From NCBI GenBank assembly GCA_030272585.1, contig BSYQ01000010.1, positions 2,108,001 through 2,172,000 of the forward strand: a stretch of 64,000 nt of DNA, written 5' to 3'. The notes beneath the pieces were generated by a model. The model was not told the DNA's origin and ran no database searches. It worked only from the letters and a program-made list of their open reading frames with translations. The DNA is from Bryopsis sp. KO-2023. Its lineage: Eukaryota; Chlorophyta; Ulvophyceae; Bryopsidales; Bryopsidaceae. A program made the translations under genes and the position numbers. This document shows positions 44,492-55,295 of the stretch, piece after piece. How positions within the stretch are numbered: position 1 is the first letter of the stretch; each line of letters starts with the position of its first letter.

Positions 44492-44851
44492 TGTAAGGGA
44501 CACGGGGTATAGACAACTCAACAGACTTACAATACAAGAACAACACGGTCTAAGGCGAGAAGCCTTAAGACTCGTCAACCGTTGACCCGGGTTCGAATCC
44601 CGTCAACGGTCACAACCGTAACTGGTTGTACTTCCGCTCACGTGACCCCGGACTACACCGTCCGGATACAGTCACACATACAGTTCCGTTCCATCACACC
44701 TCACTCATTACGTCATGGGTCAGACGGCTACATAACCGACCTAACCGACATGACAACCGTAGCACATGGTTCGCACCAGCGACCGTTACTAGACTCGATA
44801 CTGAGAGGTCCCGGGATCAAATCCCACCTCTCGCACTTTGGAACTGTCACA
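44492..44851 (-). repeat. 3' LTR of element C
   Basis: 360 bp, TGTAAG...TCACA on the plus strand, flanked outside by TTGAG. Inside it are two acceptor-plus-T-arm-like hairpins (44579-44609 with loop TTCGAAT; 44803-44832 with loop ATCAAAT). A purine tract AGGGGGAGTCT precedes it on the minus strand. Confidence 0.95.
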
Positions 44852-45173
44852 AGACTCCCCCTGACCTTAGAAATCTGGACCCCAGACCTAAGGTCACCAA
44901 ATAAGCACATACAGACTCCAGCAAGAAAAGAATAGAGCACTCCCCCATAAGCTAAAAGGAAAAATCCCAAAGACCCTCCAGAAAGCAAAAAGGAAAAGCC
45001 CCATCTGAAAGACCATCCCAAAGACAGTAGAAAAAGAAACAGCTGACCTGGTCTCAGCACTAACACCATCTCCCCTGAACCCCCCAACAATCATAGACTG
45101 AAATCTTTCTCTCATTCCCATGTCTCTTCAGAGATATCTCTCATTTACTCACTATTCAGCTCTTGAAGTCCTC

Positions 45174-48083
45174 TTATCTCCACTTCCAAACCTTCTTCTC
45201 CTGCTCTGTTGCTTCCAAGTGATTCTGCTGGAAGTATGCTGCTGCAACATCTGGACAGTTCTCCAGGTTCCTGATAGGCTCCCAGCTATCATGGCCCCTG
45301 TCATATCCTTGCCATCTGATTAAGAATTCCCTTGCAATTCTCCCCCTGCCTCTGCCTCTCTTGACTTCTCTGTGATCCAATATCCTCTCCACATGGAACT
45401 CTGTGTTTCCATCAATGACCTCAGGTGGAACTGGGTTGGGTTCCCTTTCCCCATACTGTCCATCCTGGTGGAATCTTCTCAACTTGGATATGTGGAACAC
45501 TGGATGTAGACTCCACTGCTGGGGTACCTCCAATTCATAGGCCACTTGGCCCACCCTCTTCAGCACTCTGAATGGTCCCACATATTTGGGTCCAAGCTTC
45601 TTGCATCTATCTCCAGCCAGCTTCAAGTCCTTAGTACTGAGAAGGACCATGTCATCCACATTGAACTCATCTGTTCTCCTGTGCTTGTCTGCACTTTGCT
45701 TCTGTCTATTCTGAGCTCTAGCAATGCATGTCTTGGCCACTTCCACATCCATCTTCAGATCATTCAGTATCTCATCTACACCCCTGATGGGTGTCTCAAT
45801 CTTCTTTCTCCCCAACAAGGCTGCAGGCACCAAAGGTTCCTCTCCAGAGTTCAAGTAGAATGGGCTATACCCAGTACTTGACTGCTTCCCTTGGTTGTAC
45901 ACAAACTCAGCTGCACTTAATTTCAAATCCCAATCTGTTTGGGCATGGCTGACATAAGCTCTCAAGCTCTCTTCCAGTATCCTGTTTAACCTCTCTGTTT
46001 GGCCATCTGATTGTGGATGCCTGGCAGATGACATCTTCAATGTGGTACCCACCAGCTTCATCAACTCCTTCCACAATTCAGAGGTAAATCTGGCATCCCT
46101 GTCAGACACCAGATCCTCAGGCATTCCATGATGCCTCCAAACTTCATCAAACAGCATCCTTGCCATCCCAACAGCTCCAATGGTTCCCTCAGTGGCACAA
46201 AAGTGGGACATCTTTGACATCCTGTCCACAAACACCACAATGGCATCCTTTCCCCTTGATGTCCTTGGCAGTCCTGTGATTAGGTCCAAACTCACAGAGC
46301 TCCATCTCCTGTTTGGGATTTGCAAAGGCTGTAGGTCTCCAGCCAACTTCTGGGTTGATGATTTAGTCTTCTGGCACACTGGGCAGCTCCTGCAGTATTG
46401 GGCTACCTCTTGGGACATCTTCTTCCACCAGAAATGCTGTTGTAACACAGCTAGTGTTCTCTCCTTCCCTTTGTGTCCTCCAATCAGACTATCATGCCCT
46501 TCCTTCATCACCATTGCTTTTAGACTCTTTGGCACAACAATCTTCCCTTCCACAGTCTGTAGAACTCCATCAGCAGACATCTTGAACACCCTTTGGGTCT
46601 GGATGTCAGAATCCAATCTCTTCAGGATTTCTTTGCAATGTACATCATTCTTTTGGGCATCAGCAACCTCTTGTGGACTCCCTTGAGCCATAGGTTCCAT
46701 GGATGACTTCTCCAGTGCATTGATTTGTTCATCAGATCTTGACAATTCATTTACAGTACCCCTTTTGGTACCTCCTCTTGCATCATTTGGCATCACATCT
46801 GTTTTCAGTCTCTCAGGCAGCTTTCCAGTTTGGCATCCAGTAACCTTCACCAATCTGGAACCCAATGGCTCTCCTGGTTGTTCATCAAACACAAGATCCT
46901 GTGGATGATTCTCTCCCCAGGCCCCCAAGCCTTGGTACCTCTGAACCTTGCCATCATGCTTCACAAGAGTTTTGGTTGTGCCATTTGGTGCAGATGCCTT
47001 CAAATCTCCCCCTCCACTTCCAGAATCCCTTGGATCCCCTGGATGTGGACATCTGGAGAGGGCATCAGCCACCACATTATCCTTTCCAGGAATATGCACA
47101 GTCTTGAACCTGAAGGGAGCTAGGAACTCCACCCATCTGGCTTGTCTCCTGCTCAGATGTTGTTGGGAATCCAGCCAAATTAATGACTGGTTGTCAGTCC
47201 TGAGGACAAATTCCCTTCCTTCCAAATAAGCTCTCCACTTCTTTAGGCAGTGTACAATTCCCAACAGTTCGATCTCATGGATAGGGTACCTGGATTCAGC
47301 ATCAGTGAGCTTATGAGATTCAAATGCCACTGGATGCAATCCATCTGGTCCCTCCTGCATCAGTACTCCCCCCACTCCTGTTTGGCTGCCATCAGTAGCC
47401 ACAATCCAGGGCCAATCATCCCTTGGATGTATCAGAACAGGTGCTGAGCACAATGCTTGTTTGAGATCCTCAAATGCTTGTTTTTCCTCTGCTCCCCATA
47501 TGAATTGTTGATTTCCTTTTGTCAGGTTGGTCAATGCTGCTGCTATGCCACTGAAATTTGCCACAAATCTTCTGTAGAAGCAGCACAATCCCAGGAAGCT
47601 CCTGACATCATGGACATTAGTGGGTGTGGGCCATTGCTTGATGGCTTCCAGCTTATCAGCCATAGGCTGTACTCCTTGATGTGTAACCCAGGTACCCAAG
47701 AAATCCACTTCCTTTTTTCCCACAGCAGACTTGACCAGCTTGGCATATAGTTTATGCTTCCTTAGGGCCTCCAGTACCAGCTTCATATGTCTGGCATGCT
47801 CTTCAGGTGAGGATGAATAGATGAGGATGTCATCCAGAAAAACTTGAACAAATTTATCAATATAGGGAGCTAAGATCTCATTCATCATGGACATGAAATG
47901 TCCAGGAGATCCACTCAGCCCCATTGGCATGACCAGGAATTCATACTGGCCATATTTTGTTCTGAATGATGTTTTCCCCTCCTCCCCTGGAGCCATCCTC
48001 AACTGCCAGAAGCCAGCCCTGAGATCCACTTTACTGAAGTACCTGGCTTGATTTAGCCTATCCAGCATCTCATCCATTCTGGG
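45174..48083 (-). pseudogene. pol: pol of element C, 3' part (RT to chromodomain), separated by insertion of D
   Basis: Joined to 59868-58180 it gives an open frame of exactly 1533 codons, so pol was intact when D inserted. This part has most of RT (FSKVDLRAGFWQ, catalytic VFLDDILIYS), RNase H (VATDGSQTGVGGVLMQEG), an integrase finger and DDE core (SLDLITGLPRTS, SDRDARFTS, RHPQSDGQTE) and a C-terminal chromodomain (FLIRWQGYDRGHDSWEP). The RT and integrase sequences are clearly different from those of A, B and D, so C belongs to another chromovirus lineage. Confidence 0.9.
48079..48083. repeat. target-site duplication of element D (left copy)
   Basis: CTGGG, repeated at 58175-58179. Confidence 0.95.
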
Positions 48084-48503
48084 TGTTAGTCTTTTAGCGC
48101 TATACGAGGTAGTTTGGGATAGAGCCGAGGGTGGCTGACGCATGCGGGTTCGCGAGTAAGACAGATTAGACCCAGAGTTTGGGGCATGCGTCAGCGTACT
48201 ACACTTAGGGGTACTTAAGAGGCCCACTCGTTGTTTTGACATTCACTTTACTTTGTAAGAACTCGGGATTCGTGGGATTGGTGTGTTCCCGCTTGTGTGT
48301 GTGTTTGTGTGTGTGTGTGTTAAGTGTTTGCCTGACGCAATCACTTCCCAACCCAAGTGCTCTAGTAGCGTTCACAACCGCGCTAGCTAGAGAGTTGTCT
48401 AAACCAACAAACCCCACAAGTATACTTGCGTTAGCCAGCAAGTTATCACGAATCCAACCAACACAGCCGACCACTATTGCGTCACCCACAAGCTTCACTA
48501 TCA
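48084..48503 (+). repeat. 5' LTR of element D
   Basis: 420 bp, TGTTAG...CTATCA, with a (GT)n tract near 48294-48320. Confidence 0.97.
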
Positions 48504-48505
48504 AT

Positions 48506-48517
48506 TGGTTTCGGAGC
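48506..48517 (+). other. primer-binding site of element D
   Basis: TGGTTTCGGAGC two bases after the 5' LTR, identical to the sites of A and C. Confidence 0.85.
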
Positions 48518-48648
48518 AGGGCAAGAACTTTAAGTTCTTGAGATCGAAACTTGTGAACGTGGCGCAACAAACGTTTTTGTTTGTTTGTTTGGTAGAGAGA
48601 AACTCCAACCGTGGTTGTTGAGTACTCCCAAATAGTGGCTGAGAGACC

Positions 48649-51300
48649 ATGGCTGACCGTGAACACGCATTGGCAGTGCGCGAGCCTCAAGTCGAAGAGC
48701 CAGGGATTGAACCTGAGTTCGATGAGGAATTGCCTGACGCACCCAATGTTGTGTACCAACAAATAAACGTCCAGAACATCCACAATGTCCAGCAAGCAGC
48801 TGTCGACATAGACATGGGAGCTGATGCGGAAGCCTTAAGAGAGGATGTGGATGCGGTCCATGACCGTGTGGACGATTTAGCCCACGGGCTAAGGGGTCAC
48901 CTGCAGCAAGTTGACCAGACACTGGGGCAGAGGCTAGCCCATACTGAGGCCTCTGTGTCGAACCAACTGGCTGGCGCATCAGAGGTGATCGGGCAGGCGC
49001 TGGAAACACAGCACCAGCATGCGCAACAGGTTGAGGCCACACAGCATGCGGTGGTGTCGCAACAGCAGAAGCTGGATTCAGTAGCGGCTCAACATAGTCG
49101 ATACGAGCAGAGGCTATTACGCCAAGATATCGACCATAGGAAAGAAAGAGCCGAGATCAAAGCTTCTGTGGACGCAATAACGAGGAGAATGGATGCCGCA
49201 GACATTCTAGCGGACTCTCGTTTTGCTGACCTAAAAGAAGCAACTGAAGCATCAGCACTTCAGTTAAAACAACTCTCCGAGTTATCCCTTGTTCAAGGGC
49301 GGAGAATTGAAGGCTTATTAGGAACTGTTGCGGATTCCAACGAAAAAGTCGAACGGACTCTAGAATTGTTTCGGGAGTCCTTGCATAAGCAAGGTGCGGA
49401 GGTGAAGCGTTTGCAGAGCTCCAGAGTAGCAATTCAAAAAGATTTGATTGCCTTGGAGAAAAAGGCATCCAAAACCTGGGATCAGCAGCAAGATGCAGCT
49501 GATGTGGTTGCCTTAAGATTATCTGGCCTGGAACGAAGCATGGAGGATGTGAGTGGCGGAAGTCAGAGCGCCCAAAGTGGAAGTGATGCTCGTGCAGTAT
49601 CACCAGAGCGTGAAGAATCAACTTCCCCTGAGCCTGAGGACTCAGCCTTTGGGATGCCGCTGCCGAAGAAATCAGTAAAGCAGTTGGCTGCATCATGGCC
49701 GCCACTGGACCAGAGCTTCGCGGTAGGAATGGTTGGGGCAGGAACCTCAACAATACCGGCTCCTCCAGCAGTACAGGTCGAGGAGGGTGAAATTGTTGCT
49801 GCAGAAGCACCACCATGCACTGCAGTGGACAGCGCACCAGACGCTGATTTCACATTCCCTCAGTTGATACCTCCAAGTACAAGAGCTCAGCCTGGAGTAC
49901 GCATCTCAGAACCCGACTCTGCCGATGGATCACGTAGACCCACACGAACTAACCCAAGAGTTCTCTCCTCAGCAGAAGTGTTATACCAAATTGACCTTGA
50001 GCGTGCTAAGGCACAGGTCAGAGAAGAGAAAGGAAAAGAACCCATGCAGATCCCCACACGTACTGGAAGATTGGGACTTGGGTTAAGTGCTTTGGGAGCA
50101 AGGGTAGAAAATAATCCCTTTGCTGCACTTGGTTCATATGAGTCTACTGGTGGACCCAGTCGAGTTCCTCGCATGCGAGGTAACTTTGGAGACCCTGGTG
50201 ATGACGACCCAGATGATGATGGCGGTGATGATTACCGCGACAGACGAAACCGCCCACCTTCCCGCATTCCAGGTGCGCCTGATGGCGGAGGAGGTGGTGG
50301 CGGCGGTGGAGATGGTGGAGGCGGTGGACCTCCCGGTGGACCTCCTGATGGAGGTGGAGGTGGAGGTGGCGCTGGACCAGCAGGGCCAGGACCTCCTAGG
50401 CAAGGACAGTGGTTGCCTAGCACCGTCAAGTTGCAAATGCCTCGCGCATTTAACGGAAGTGGAGAACCAAAGGCCCGTAAATGGCAAGTGCTCATGACGC
50501 GGTACTTGAGAACCTGCGGAGTGCATGAAGCACAGTGGCAATCGATTATGGCCACTAACCTTTATGGAGCTGCCTCGGATTGGTTAACGATGCAAGAGTT
50601 GAAAATTCACCGAGGTGAAAGACCACCCTTCCGTGACTGGATGGACTTCATGGATGGCTTAGCTACAGCTTTCGAATTCTCTAGTGATCGAGATGAAGCG
50701 TGGCGTGACCTCCACAAACTCAAGCAGACTGGAACCGTGAAACAGTTCGTCAAAGAGTTTCAGCGGTTAGTCTTGAGGATTCCAGACCTCGAAGAGGATC
50801 ACCAGTATTTGCTCTTCGTGGATGGACTTAAAAGTGAAGTTCAGAAGTTAGTCGCAGCAACGGTACCTCGAGATGTCGAGGCCGCCATCATATCCGCCGA
50901 ACGATTGGAAGCCCTTGGAGTTGGAACACAAGGCCAAGGAGGGCAAACCAATCAGAAAAAGAAAGGAGTCTGGCGTGGTGGAAGAAAGAAGAAAGGCCAG
51001 AATCAGGGTCAGCAGCAGCAGAACCCTACACCACCAGCCCAAGCACCACCACAAGCTGCCGCAGGAGTGCAACAGCAGCAGCAACAGCAACAAGGACGAG
51101 GAGGAGGACGTGGTGGTGGTGGACGTGGACGCGGTGGTGGTAACCGTGGAAGAGGACAAGCCAATCAGGGAAGACAGAACCCCCAGGGGGGAGGGGGATA
51201 TAATTGTTATCTTTGTGGAAAGAAGGGTCACCCTGTGAGGCAATGTCCTAGATTGGAGGAGGTGAAAAACCTCCCCGATGTAAAAAAAATGTTAAACTGA
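48649..51300 (+). CDS. gag: Gag polyprotein of element D
   Basis: 883 residues. Acidic N-terminus; long coiled coil (about 60-310); Ser/Pro/acidic linker; a glycine-rich block with GGGGGGGGDGGGGGPPGG-type sequence (about 540-585); gag capsid domain (SDWLTMQELKIHRGERPPF, YLLFVDGLKSEVQKL; about 590-750); Gln-rich and RGG/RGGG repeats (about 780-850); one CCHC knuckle CYLCGKKGHPVRQC near residue 858. It ends MLN-stop. Domain order matches the Gag of element A, with an added poly-Gln/RGG RNA-binding-like tail. It would form the particle and package element RNA. Confidence 0.93.
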   Translation: MADREHALAVREPQVEEPGIEPEFDEELPDAPNVVYQQINVQNIHNVQQAAVDIDMGADAEALREDVDAVHDRVDDLAHGLRGHLQQVDQTLGQRLAHTEASVSNQLAGASEVIGQALETQHQHAQQVEATQHAVVSQQQKLDSVAAQHSRYEQRLLRQDIDHRKERAEIKASVDAITRRMDAADILADSRFADLKEATEASALQLKQLSELSLVQGRRIEGLLGTVADSNEKVERTLELFRESLHKQGAEVKRLQSSRVAIQKDLIALEKKASKTWDQQQDAADVVALRLSGLERSMEDVSGGSQSAQSGSDARAVSPEREESTSPEPEDSAFGMPLPKKSVKQLAASWPPLDQSFAVGMVGAGTSTIPAPPAVQVEEGEIVAAEAPPCTAVDSAPDADFTFPQLIPPSTRAQPGVRISEPDSADGSRRPTRTNPRVLSSAEVLYQIDLERAKAQVREEKGKEPMQIPTRTGRLGLGLSALGARVENNPFAALGSYESTGGPSRVPRMRGNFGDPGDDDPDDDGGDDYRDRRNRPPSRIPGAPDGGGGGGGGGDGGGGGPPGGPPDGGGGGGGAGPAGPGPPRQGQWLPSTVKLQMPRAFNGSGEPKARKWQVLMTRYLRTCGVHEAQWQSIMATNLYGAASDWLTMQELKIHRGERPPFRDWMDFMDGLATAFEFSSDRDEAWRDLHKLKQTGTVKQFVKEFQRLVLRIPDLEEDHQYLLFVDGLKSEVQKLVAATVPRDVEAAIISAERLEALGVGTQGQGGQTNQKKKGVWRGGRKKKGQNQGQQQQNPTPPAQAPPQAAAGVQQQQQQQQGRGGGRGGGGRGRGGGNRGRGQANQGRQNPQGGGGYNCYLCGKKGHPVRQCPRLEEVKNLPDVKKMLN
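51282..51300 (+). promoter_or_regulatory. gag/pol -1 frameshift region of element D
   Basis: Zero-frame codons are GTA AAA AAA ATG TTA AAC TGA. A AAA AAA (51282-51288) and G TTA AAC (51291-51297) both fit the X-XXY-YYZ phase for -1 slippage or a known relaxed variant. The -1 frame is open through this point and into pol without a stop. Confidence 0.6.
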
Positions 51301-51554
51301 CCGCCAGGCAGGAAACTGCTTCGTCTGAGCCTGGCCGACGCAAACGTCGTAAGCGAAACAGAGTTCGTAGGCGGCGTAGGAAGCTAAGATCAAAAGTAGG
51401 TGCCTCGAAAAAGGTTTGTACTCACAGCGGAAAACCTGGGGCGCGGACTAGTACACCGCGTGAAGAGAGAACAGAGACACTCTCCACATCTACCCAATCG
51501 GCACATGACAACTGCGATTGGAAAAATGAACAGAAGGAAAGCACACCGGATGAG

Positions 51555-54500
51555 ATGGACGCGCCTCATGCGTCATCTGCATCTCTTCCCTCTGTTAGTG
51601 AATCTGTGGGCTCATTGGAGTCGCAGAGTAGTCTACAGGAGTCCCTGCCTGCAGACGTAGACGATAGTGGGTCAGAAACAACCCAGCGGTCTACCACAGA
51701 GCGAGTTAATGTGTCAGAAGTTCGATCAACTTCATCAACCAAGGGTGACACATGCCCTCTGTTAAAAATTCAAGAAGTGCCTGTGAGAGGGTACGAAGTA
51801 AAAGCACGGATCAAGACCACGGACCTTTATGCATTCATTGATTGTGGAAGTACCGCAAACTATATCAATGATAAGGTAGCGCGTGATCTCGGGTTGTCGA
51901 TTACACCAAGCTCAAAGAGAGCAATGTTGGCAAACGGAGATATTAAAGAACTGGCTGGCAGCTGTAACAACCTCCGAGTAAAGATAGGAGGGCTGAAGTG
52001 CAAAATGAAAGCGGATCTGTTCCCAGACCTTGGTTATGACCTAATATTGGGCATGCCTTGGTTGCAGAAAGAAAACCCCCGCATAGACTTTCAGCAAAAT
52101 GAGATTTCAGTTTGCAAAAACAGCCAAGTGTTTCATCTCCCGTTGCGTCATCCAACCCAAGAGAGTATTGAACCTGAACGAAAAGTACAGTCGATACTGC
52201 AAGAAGTGCCAGTGACTGAGTGTTCAGCTAAGAGAATGATGCGTCATCTCAAAACAGAGACAGCATTCATGGTTGTAGTGCAAGAGTCTGAAGAGAAAGC
52301 TTTAGGCCAACATGAATTGCCTGACGCAATAGAGCGAACACAGCCATTCAACACTGAGGATGAGATTGGTAAACTTATTCGTTCAGACACCCCTGCCGAA
52401 ATTAAAAAGGTGGTAGAAACACACCGTGGTGTGTTCCCTCGTGATTTACCCCCAGGGATCCCTCCGAAGAGAAAAGGTCATGAGTTTAAGATAGACCTGG
52501 AGGATCCAACACCTATCCATCGTCCAATATACAAGCTTTCACCAGCAGAGCTGGATGAAGTGAAAGCACAAGTGGACTACCTTCTGGAACAGAAGAAAAT
52601 CAAACCATCCGAGTCCCCTTGGGGCGCGCCAATCCTATTTGTACCGAAAAAGGATGGAGGCTTAAGGATGTGTGTGGATTACAGGTGGATCAATAAGGTG
52701 ACGGTGAAAAACCGGTATCCTTTACCCCTGCCAGAAGAATTGATGGATAGAGTGTTCAAAGCCAAAGTGTTCTCAAAGTTAGATCTGCGATCAGGCTACT
52801 GGCAATTTCCAGTAAGGCCATCCGATACAGATAAAACAGCGTTCCGCACGAGATACGGTCACTTTGAGTTTTTGGTAGCGCCTTTTGGGCTAACCAATTG
52901 CCCAGCGCAATTCCAAACTCTAGTGCAAGACCTACTCGCAGAGTTTTTAGATGATTTTGTTGTTGTCTTTATCGATGACATACTTATCTTCTCTGAAAAC
53001 ATGGAACAGCATGCCGAACACTTAGAGAAAGTCCTGTCGCGACTAGCAGAATATCAGCTTTTTGCTAAGGCAAGTAAAAGTGAGCTGGCTGTCGCAACAG
53101 TAGACTATCTTGGCTACCGCATTAGCGGAAGTGGGTTAAAACCACAGGAACAAAAAGTGAAGGCAGTGAAGGAGTGGAAGGAACTACAGAGTGTTAGTGA
53201 TGTACGTAGTTTCCTTGGCATGGTTTCATACTACAGGAAATTCATTCCCCAGTTTGCACATATTGCTGGACCACTCCATGACTTAGTGAAAAAAGACCAT
53301 CCCTGGAGATGGGGACAGGTTGAGCGTGGCGCATTCAATGAACTGAAAAAGCGTCTAAGTCAAGCTCCCGTCCTTATTTTTCCAGATGCGTCACTGCCTT
53401 ACACTGTGATCACTGATGCGTCGAATGAGGCCATCGGTGCCGTGTTAACACAGGATCACGGAGAGGGGCTACAGCCAATAGCTTACCTCTCACGTAGATT
53501 CAAGCCTGCCGAGCTTAACTATGCACCATACGACAAAGAGTTGTGTGCAATATGTTATGCGATGGTGCAGTGGAGACATTATCTAGAAGGTTGTGCGGGT
53601 GGAGTAACAGTGTTCACTGACCACCAACCTCTGACACATATTCTGTCGCAGAGGAACCTTTCTAGAACCCAAGCAAGATGGCTTGAGGCGGGGTACCTGA
53701 CTTCGATCAACCCCAAGATCTCCTATATCAAAGGCAAGGCTAATGTGTTAGCAGATGCTCTCTCCCGCAGTGTTCCTAAGCCCGTGGAAACTGCGATGAA
53801 CATTTCCACTTGGCAAGTGCATCAAGCAAGCCAAGACGAGTGGAAACAAGCCCTCCAAGCTGATAACTCCTTGGTGAAGATATTGCGGAAGCTTGAGAGT
53901 GGCGAGGAAGTTGAGGGATATTTCCTCAGAGGGGGAATACTCTGGACGGTCCCAAAAAGAGGATTAGTCGAGAAAGTGGTGGTTCCTAAAGGCCAGCGCA
54001 ATAAGATTATGAAGGAGTGCCATGAGACACCTTCAGCCGGCCATACAGGACCAGCGCGAACAGGAGAAATCCTAGCGCGGCGATATTGGTGGAAGGGGTG
54101 GATGAATGAGTTGAAGGCATTTGTTCGCGAATGCCCTGTGTGCCAACAAATAAAGGCTGACACACAGAAGCCTATGGGCTTACTTCAACCCCTGCCAATA
54201 CCTGAGCGGAAGTGGGAGCAGATTACCACTGACTTGGTGACAGATCTACCAGCATCCAATGGGTTTAGTGCTGTAGCTGTCTTTGTTGATAGACTTACCA
54301 AGTTTGTGCATTTCGCCCCATGTACTAAAGAGATTACCGCTGCAGGATACGCCCAACTTTTTATCGAACATGTTTACCGCAACCATGGCCTACCTAAAGT
54401 GATTGTGTCTGATCGAGACCCTCGCTTTACCAGCAAGTTCTGGCAGACGCTTTTTAAAGCTCTGGGTACAGAGATTCGTATGAGTACAGCTTACCACCCT

Positions 54501-55295
54501 CAGACGGATGGGCAGAGTGAGGTTACCATACGTACTCTGGAAAATTTTCTAAGGCCATATGCTGAGAGGTATCCCCATAAGTGGGTTGAGTATTTACCTA
54601 CAGCAGAGTTTGCAGCAAACAATGCGGTGAATGCGAGTACAGGGTTCGCACCTGCATATTTGATGTATGGGTACCATCCAGAAACGCCAAACATTGGTGG
54701 GACGGCAACGCAATTTCAAGTGGAAGCAGTTAAGACTATGGTAGCACGGATGGCACAGGACTTAGATACCGCAAAAGCATATTACTCTAGAGCACAACAC
54801 AGAATGTGTGTGAGTGCAAACAAGAAGAGGAAAGATATTGCTTTTGAGAAAGGGGATAAAGTCCTGATAAAAAGCCGTTTTATTCCGTTGGCTGCTTTGA
54901 ACAAAGTGAGTCCCAAACTGCGCCGTCGATTTGTGGGTCCCTTTGAAATTGTGGAGAAAATATCAAAGGTGGCTTACAGAGTTCAACTTCCGGAAACATG
55001 GCTCATTCACCCAGTGTTTCATGTTTCTAAGTTCAAGCGTTATCACGCCTCGAGTGATAACAGCAGGCAGATACAACCTCCAGAAGGAGAGTTGATTGGT
55101 AGCGAAGTAGAGTATGAGGTCGAAAATATCCTAAGGGCTAGAGGTAAACGCAATCGTGAATACCTAGTGCTGTGGAAAGGATACGATCTACTTGACGCTA
55201 CTTGGGAACCTGAAGCTAATCTGGTTAACGCACCAGATATACTTCGCGCATTTAAAGAGAAAGAAAGAAAAGAGTTGCAGAAAGGAAGAGAATAG
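51555..55295 (+). CDS. pol: pol polyprotein of element D with chromodomain
   Basis: 1246 residues from the first ATG, but the frame is open back to the gag end, so a Gag-Pol fusion by -1 frameshift is likely. Domains: retropepsin at about 90-180 with an unusual D-C-G catalytic triplet (AFIDCGSTANYIND); RT at about 330-540 (WGAPILFVPKKDGG, VVFIDDILIF); RNase H at about 610-730 (VITDASNEAIGAVLTQD); integrase zinc finger at about 820-865 (ETPSAGHTGPART, CPVCQQIK); DDE core (TTDLVTDLPASN, VSDRDPRFTSKFW, HPQTDGQSE; about 890-1000); C-terminal chromodomain at about 1185-1240 (YLVLWKGYDLLDATWEP). Complete and intact. Its RT is close to those of A and B. Confidence 0.95.
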   Translation: MDAPHASSASLPSVSESVGSLESQSSLQESLPADVDDSGSETTQRSTTERVNVSEVRSTSSTKGDTCPLLKIQEVPVRGYEVKARIKTTDLYAFIDCGSTANYINDKVARDLGLSITPSSKRAMLANGDIKELAGSCNNLRVKIGGLKCKMKADLFPDLGYDLILGMPWLQKENPRIDFQQNEISVCKNSQVFHLPLRHPTQESIEPERKVQSILQEVPVTECSAKRMMRHLKTETAFMVVVQESEEKALGQHELPDAIERTQPFNTEDEIGKLIRSDTPAEIKKVVETHRGVFPRDLPPGIPPKRKGHEFKIDLEDPTPIHRPIYKLSPAELDEVKAQVDYLLEQKKIKPSESPWGAPILFVPKKDGGLRMCVDYRWINKVTVKNRYPLPLPEELMDRVFKAKVFSKLDLRSGYWQFPVRPSDTDKTAFRTRYGHFEFLVAPFGLTNCPAQFQTLVQDLLAEFLDDFVVVFIDDILIFSENMEQHAEHLEKVLSRLAEYQLFAKASKSELAVATVDYLGYRISGSGLKPQEQKVKAVKEWKELQSVSDVRSFLGMVSYYRKFIPQFAHIAGPLHDLVKKDHPWRWGQVERGAFNELKKRLSQAPVLIFPDASLPYTVITDASNEAIGAVLTQDHGEGLQPIAYLSRRFKPAELNYAPYDKELCAICYAMVQWRHYLEGCAGGVTVFTDHQPLTHILSQRNLSRTQARWLEAGYLTSINPKISYIKGKANVLADALSRSVPKPVETAMNISTWQVHQASQDEWKQALQADNSLVKILRKLESGEEVEGYFLRGGILWTVPKRGLVEKVVVPKGQRNKIMKECHETPSAGHTGPARTGEILARRYWWKGWMNELKAFVRECPVCQQIKADTQKPMGLLQPLPIPERKWEQITTDLVTDLPASNGFSAVAVFVDRLTKFVHFAPCTKEITAAGYAQLFIEHVYRNHGLPKVIVSDRDPRFTSKFWQTLFKALGTEIRMSTAYHPQTDGQSEVTIRTLENFLRPYAERYPHKWVEYLPTAEFAANNAVNASTGFAPAYLMYGYHPETPNIGGTATQFQVEAVKTMVARMAQDLDTAKAYYSRAQHRMCVSANKKRKDIAFEKGDKVLIKSRFIPLAALNKVSPKLRRRFVGPFEIVEKISKVAYRVQLPETWLIHPVFHVSKFKRYHASSDNSRQIQPPEGELIGSEVEYEVENILRARGKRNREYLVLWKGYDLLDATWEPEANLVNAPDILRAFKEKERKELQKGRE

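Noticed and set aside
44579..44609. tRNA-Leu-like gene suggested by GGTTCGAATCCCG and the upstream TAA in CTTAAGA
   Set aside because: The anticodon stem does not pair properly and the sequence lies inside an LTR, in both copies; kept only as a tRNA-like module.
49157..49837. 226-codon antisense ORF in gag D
   Set aside because: Overlaps an established gag coding region; no motif of its own.
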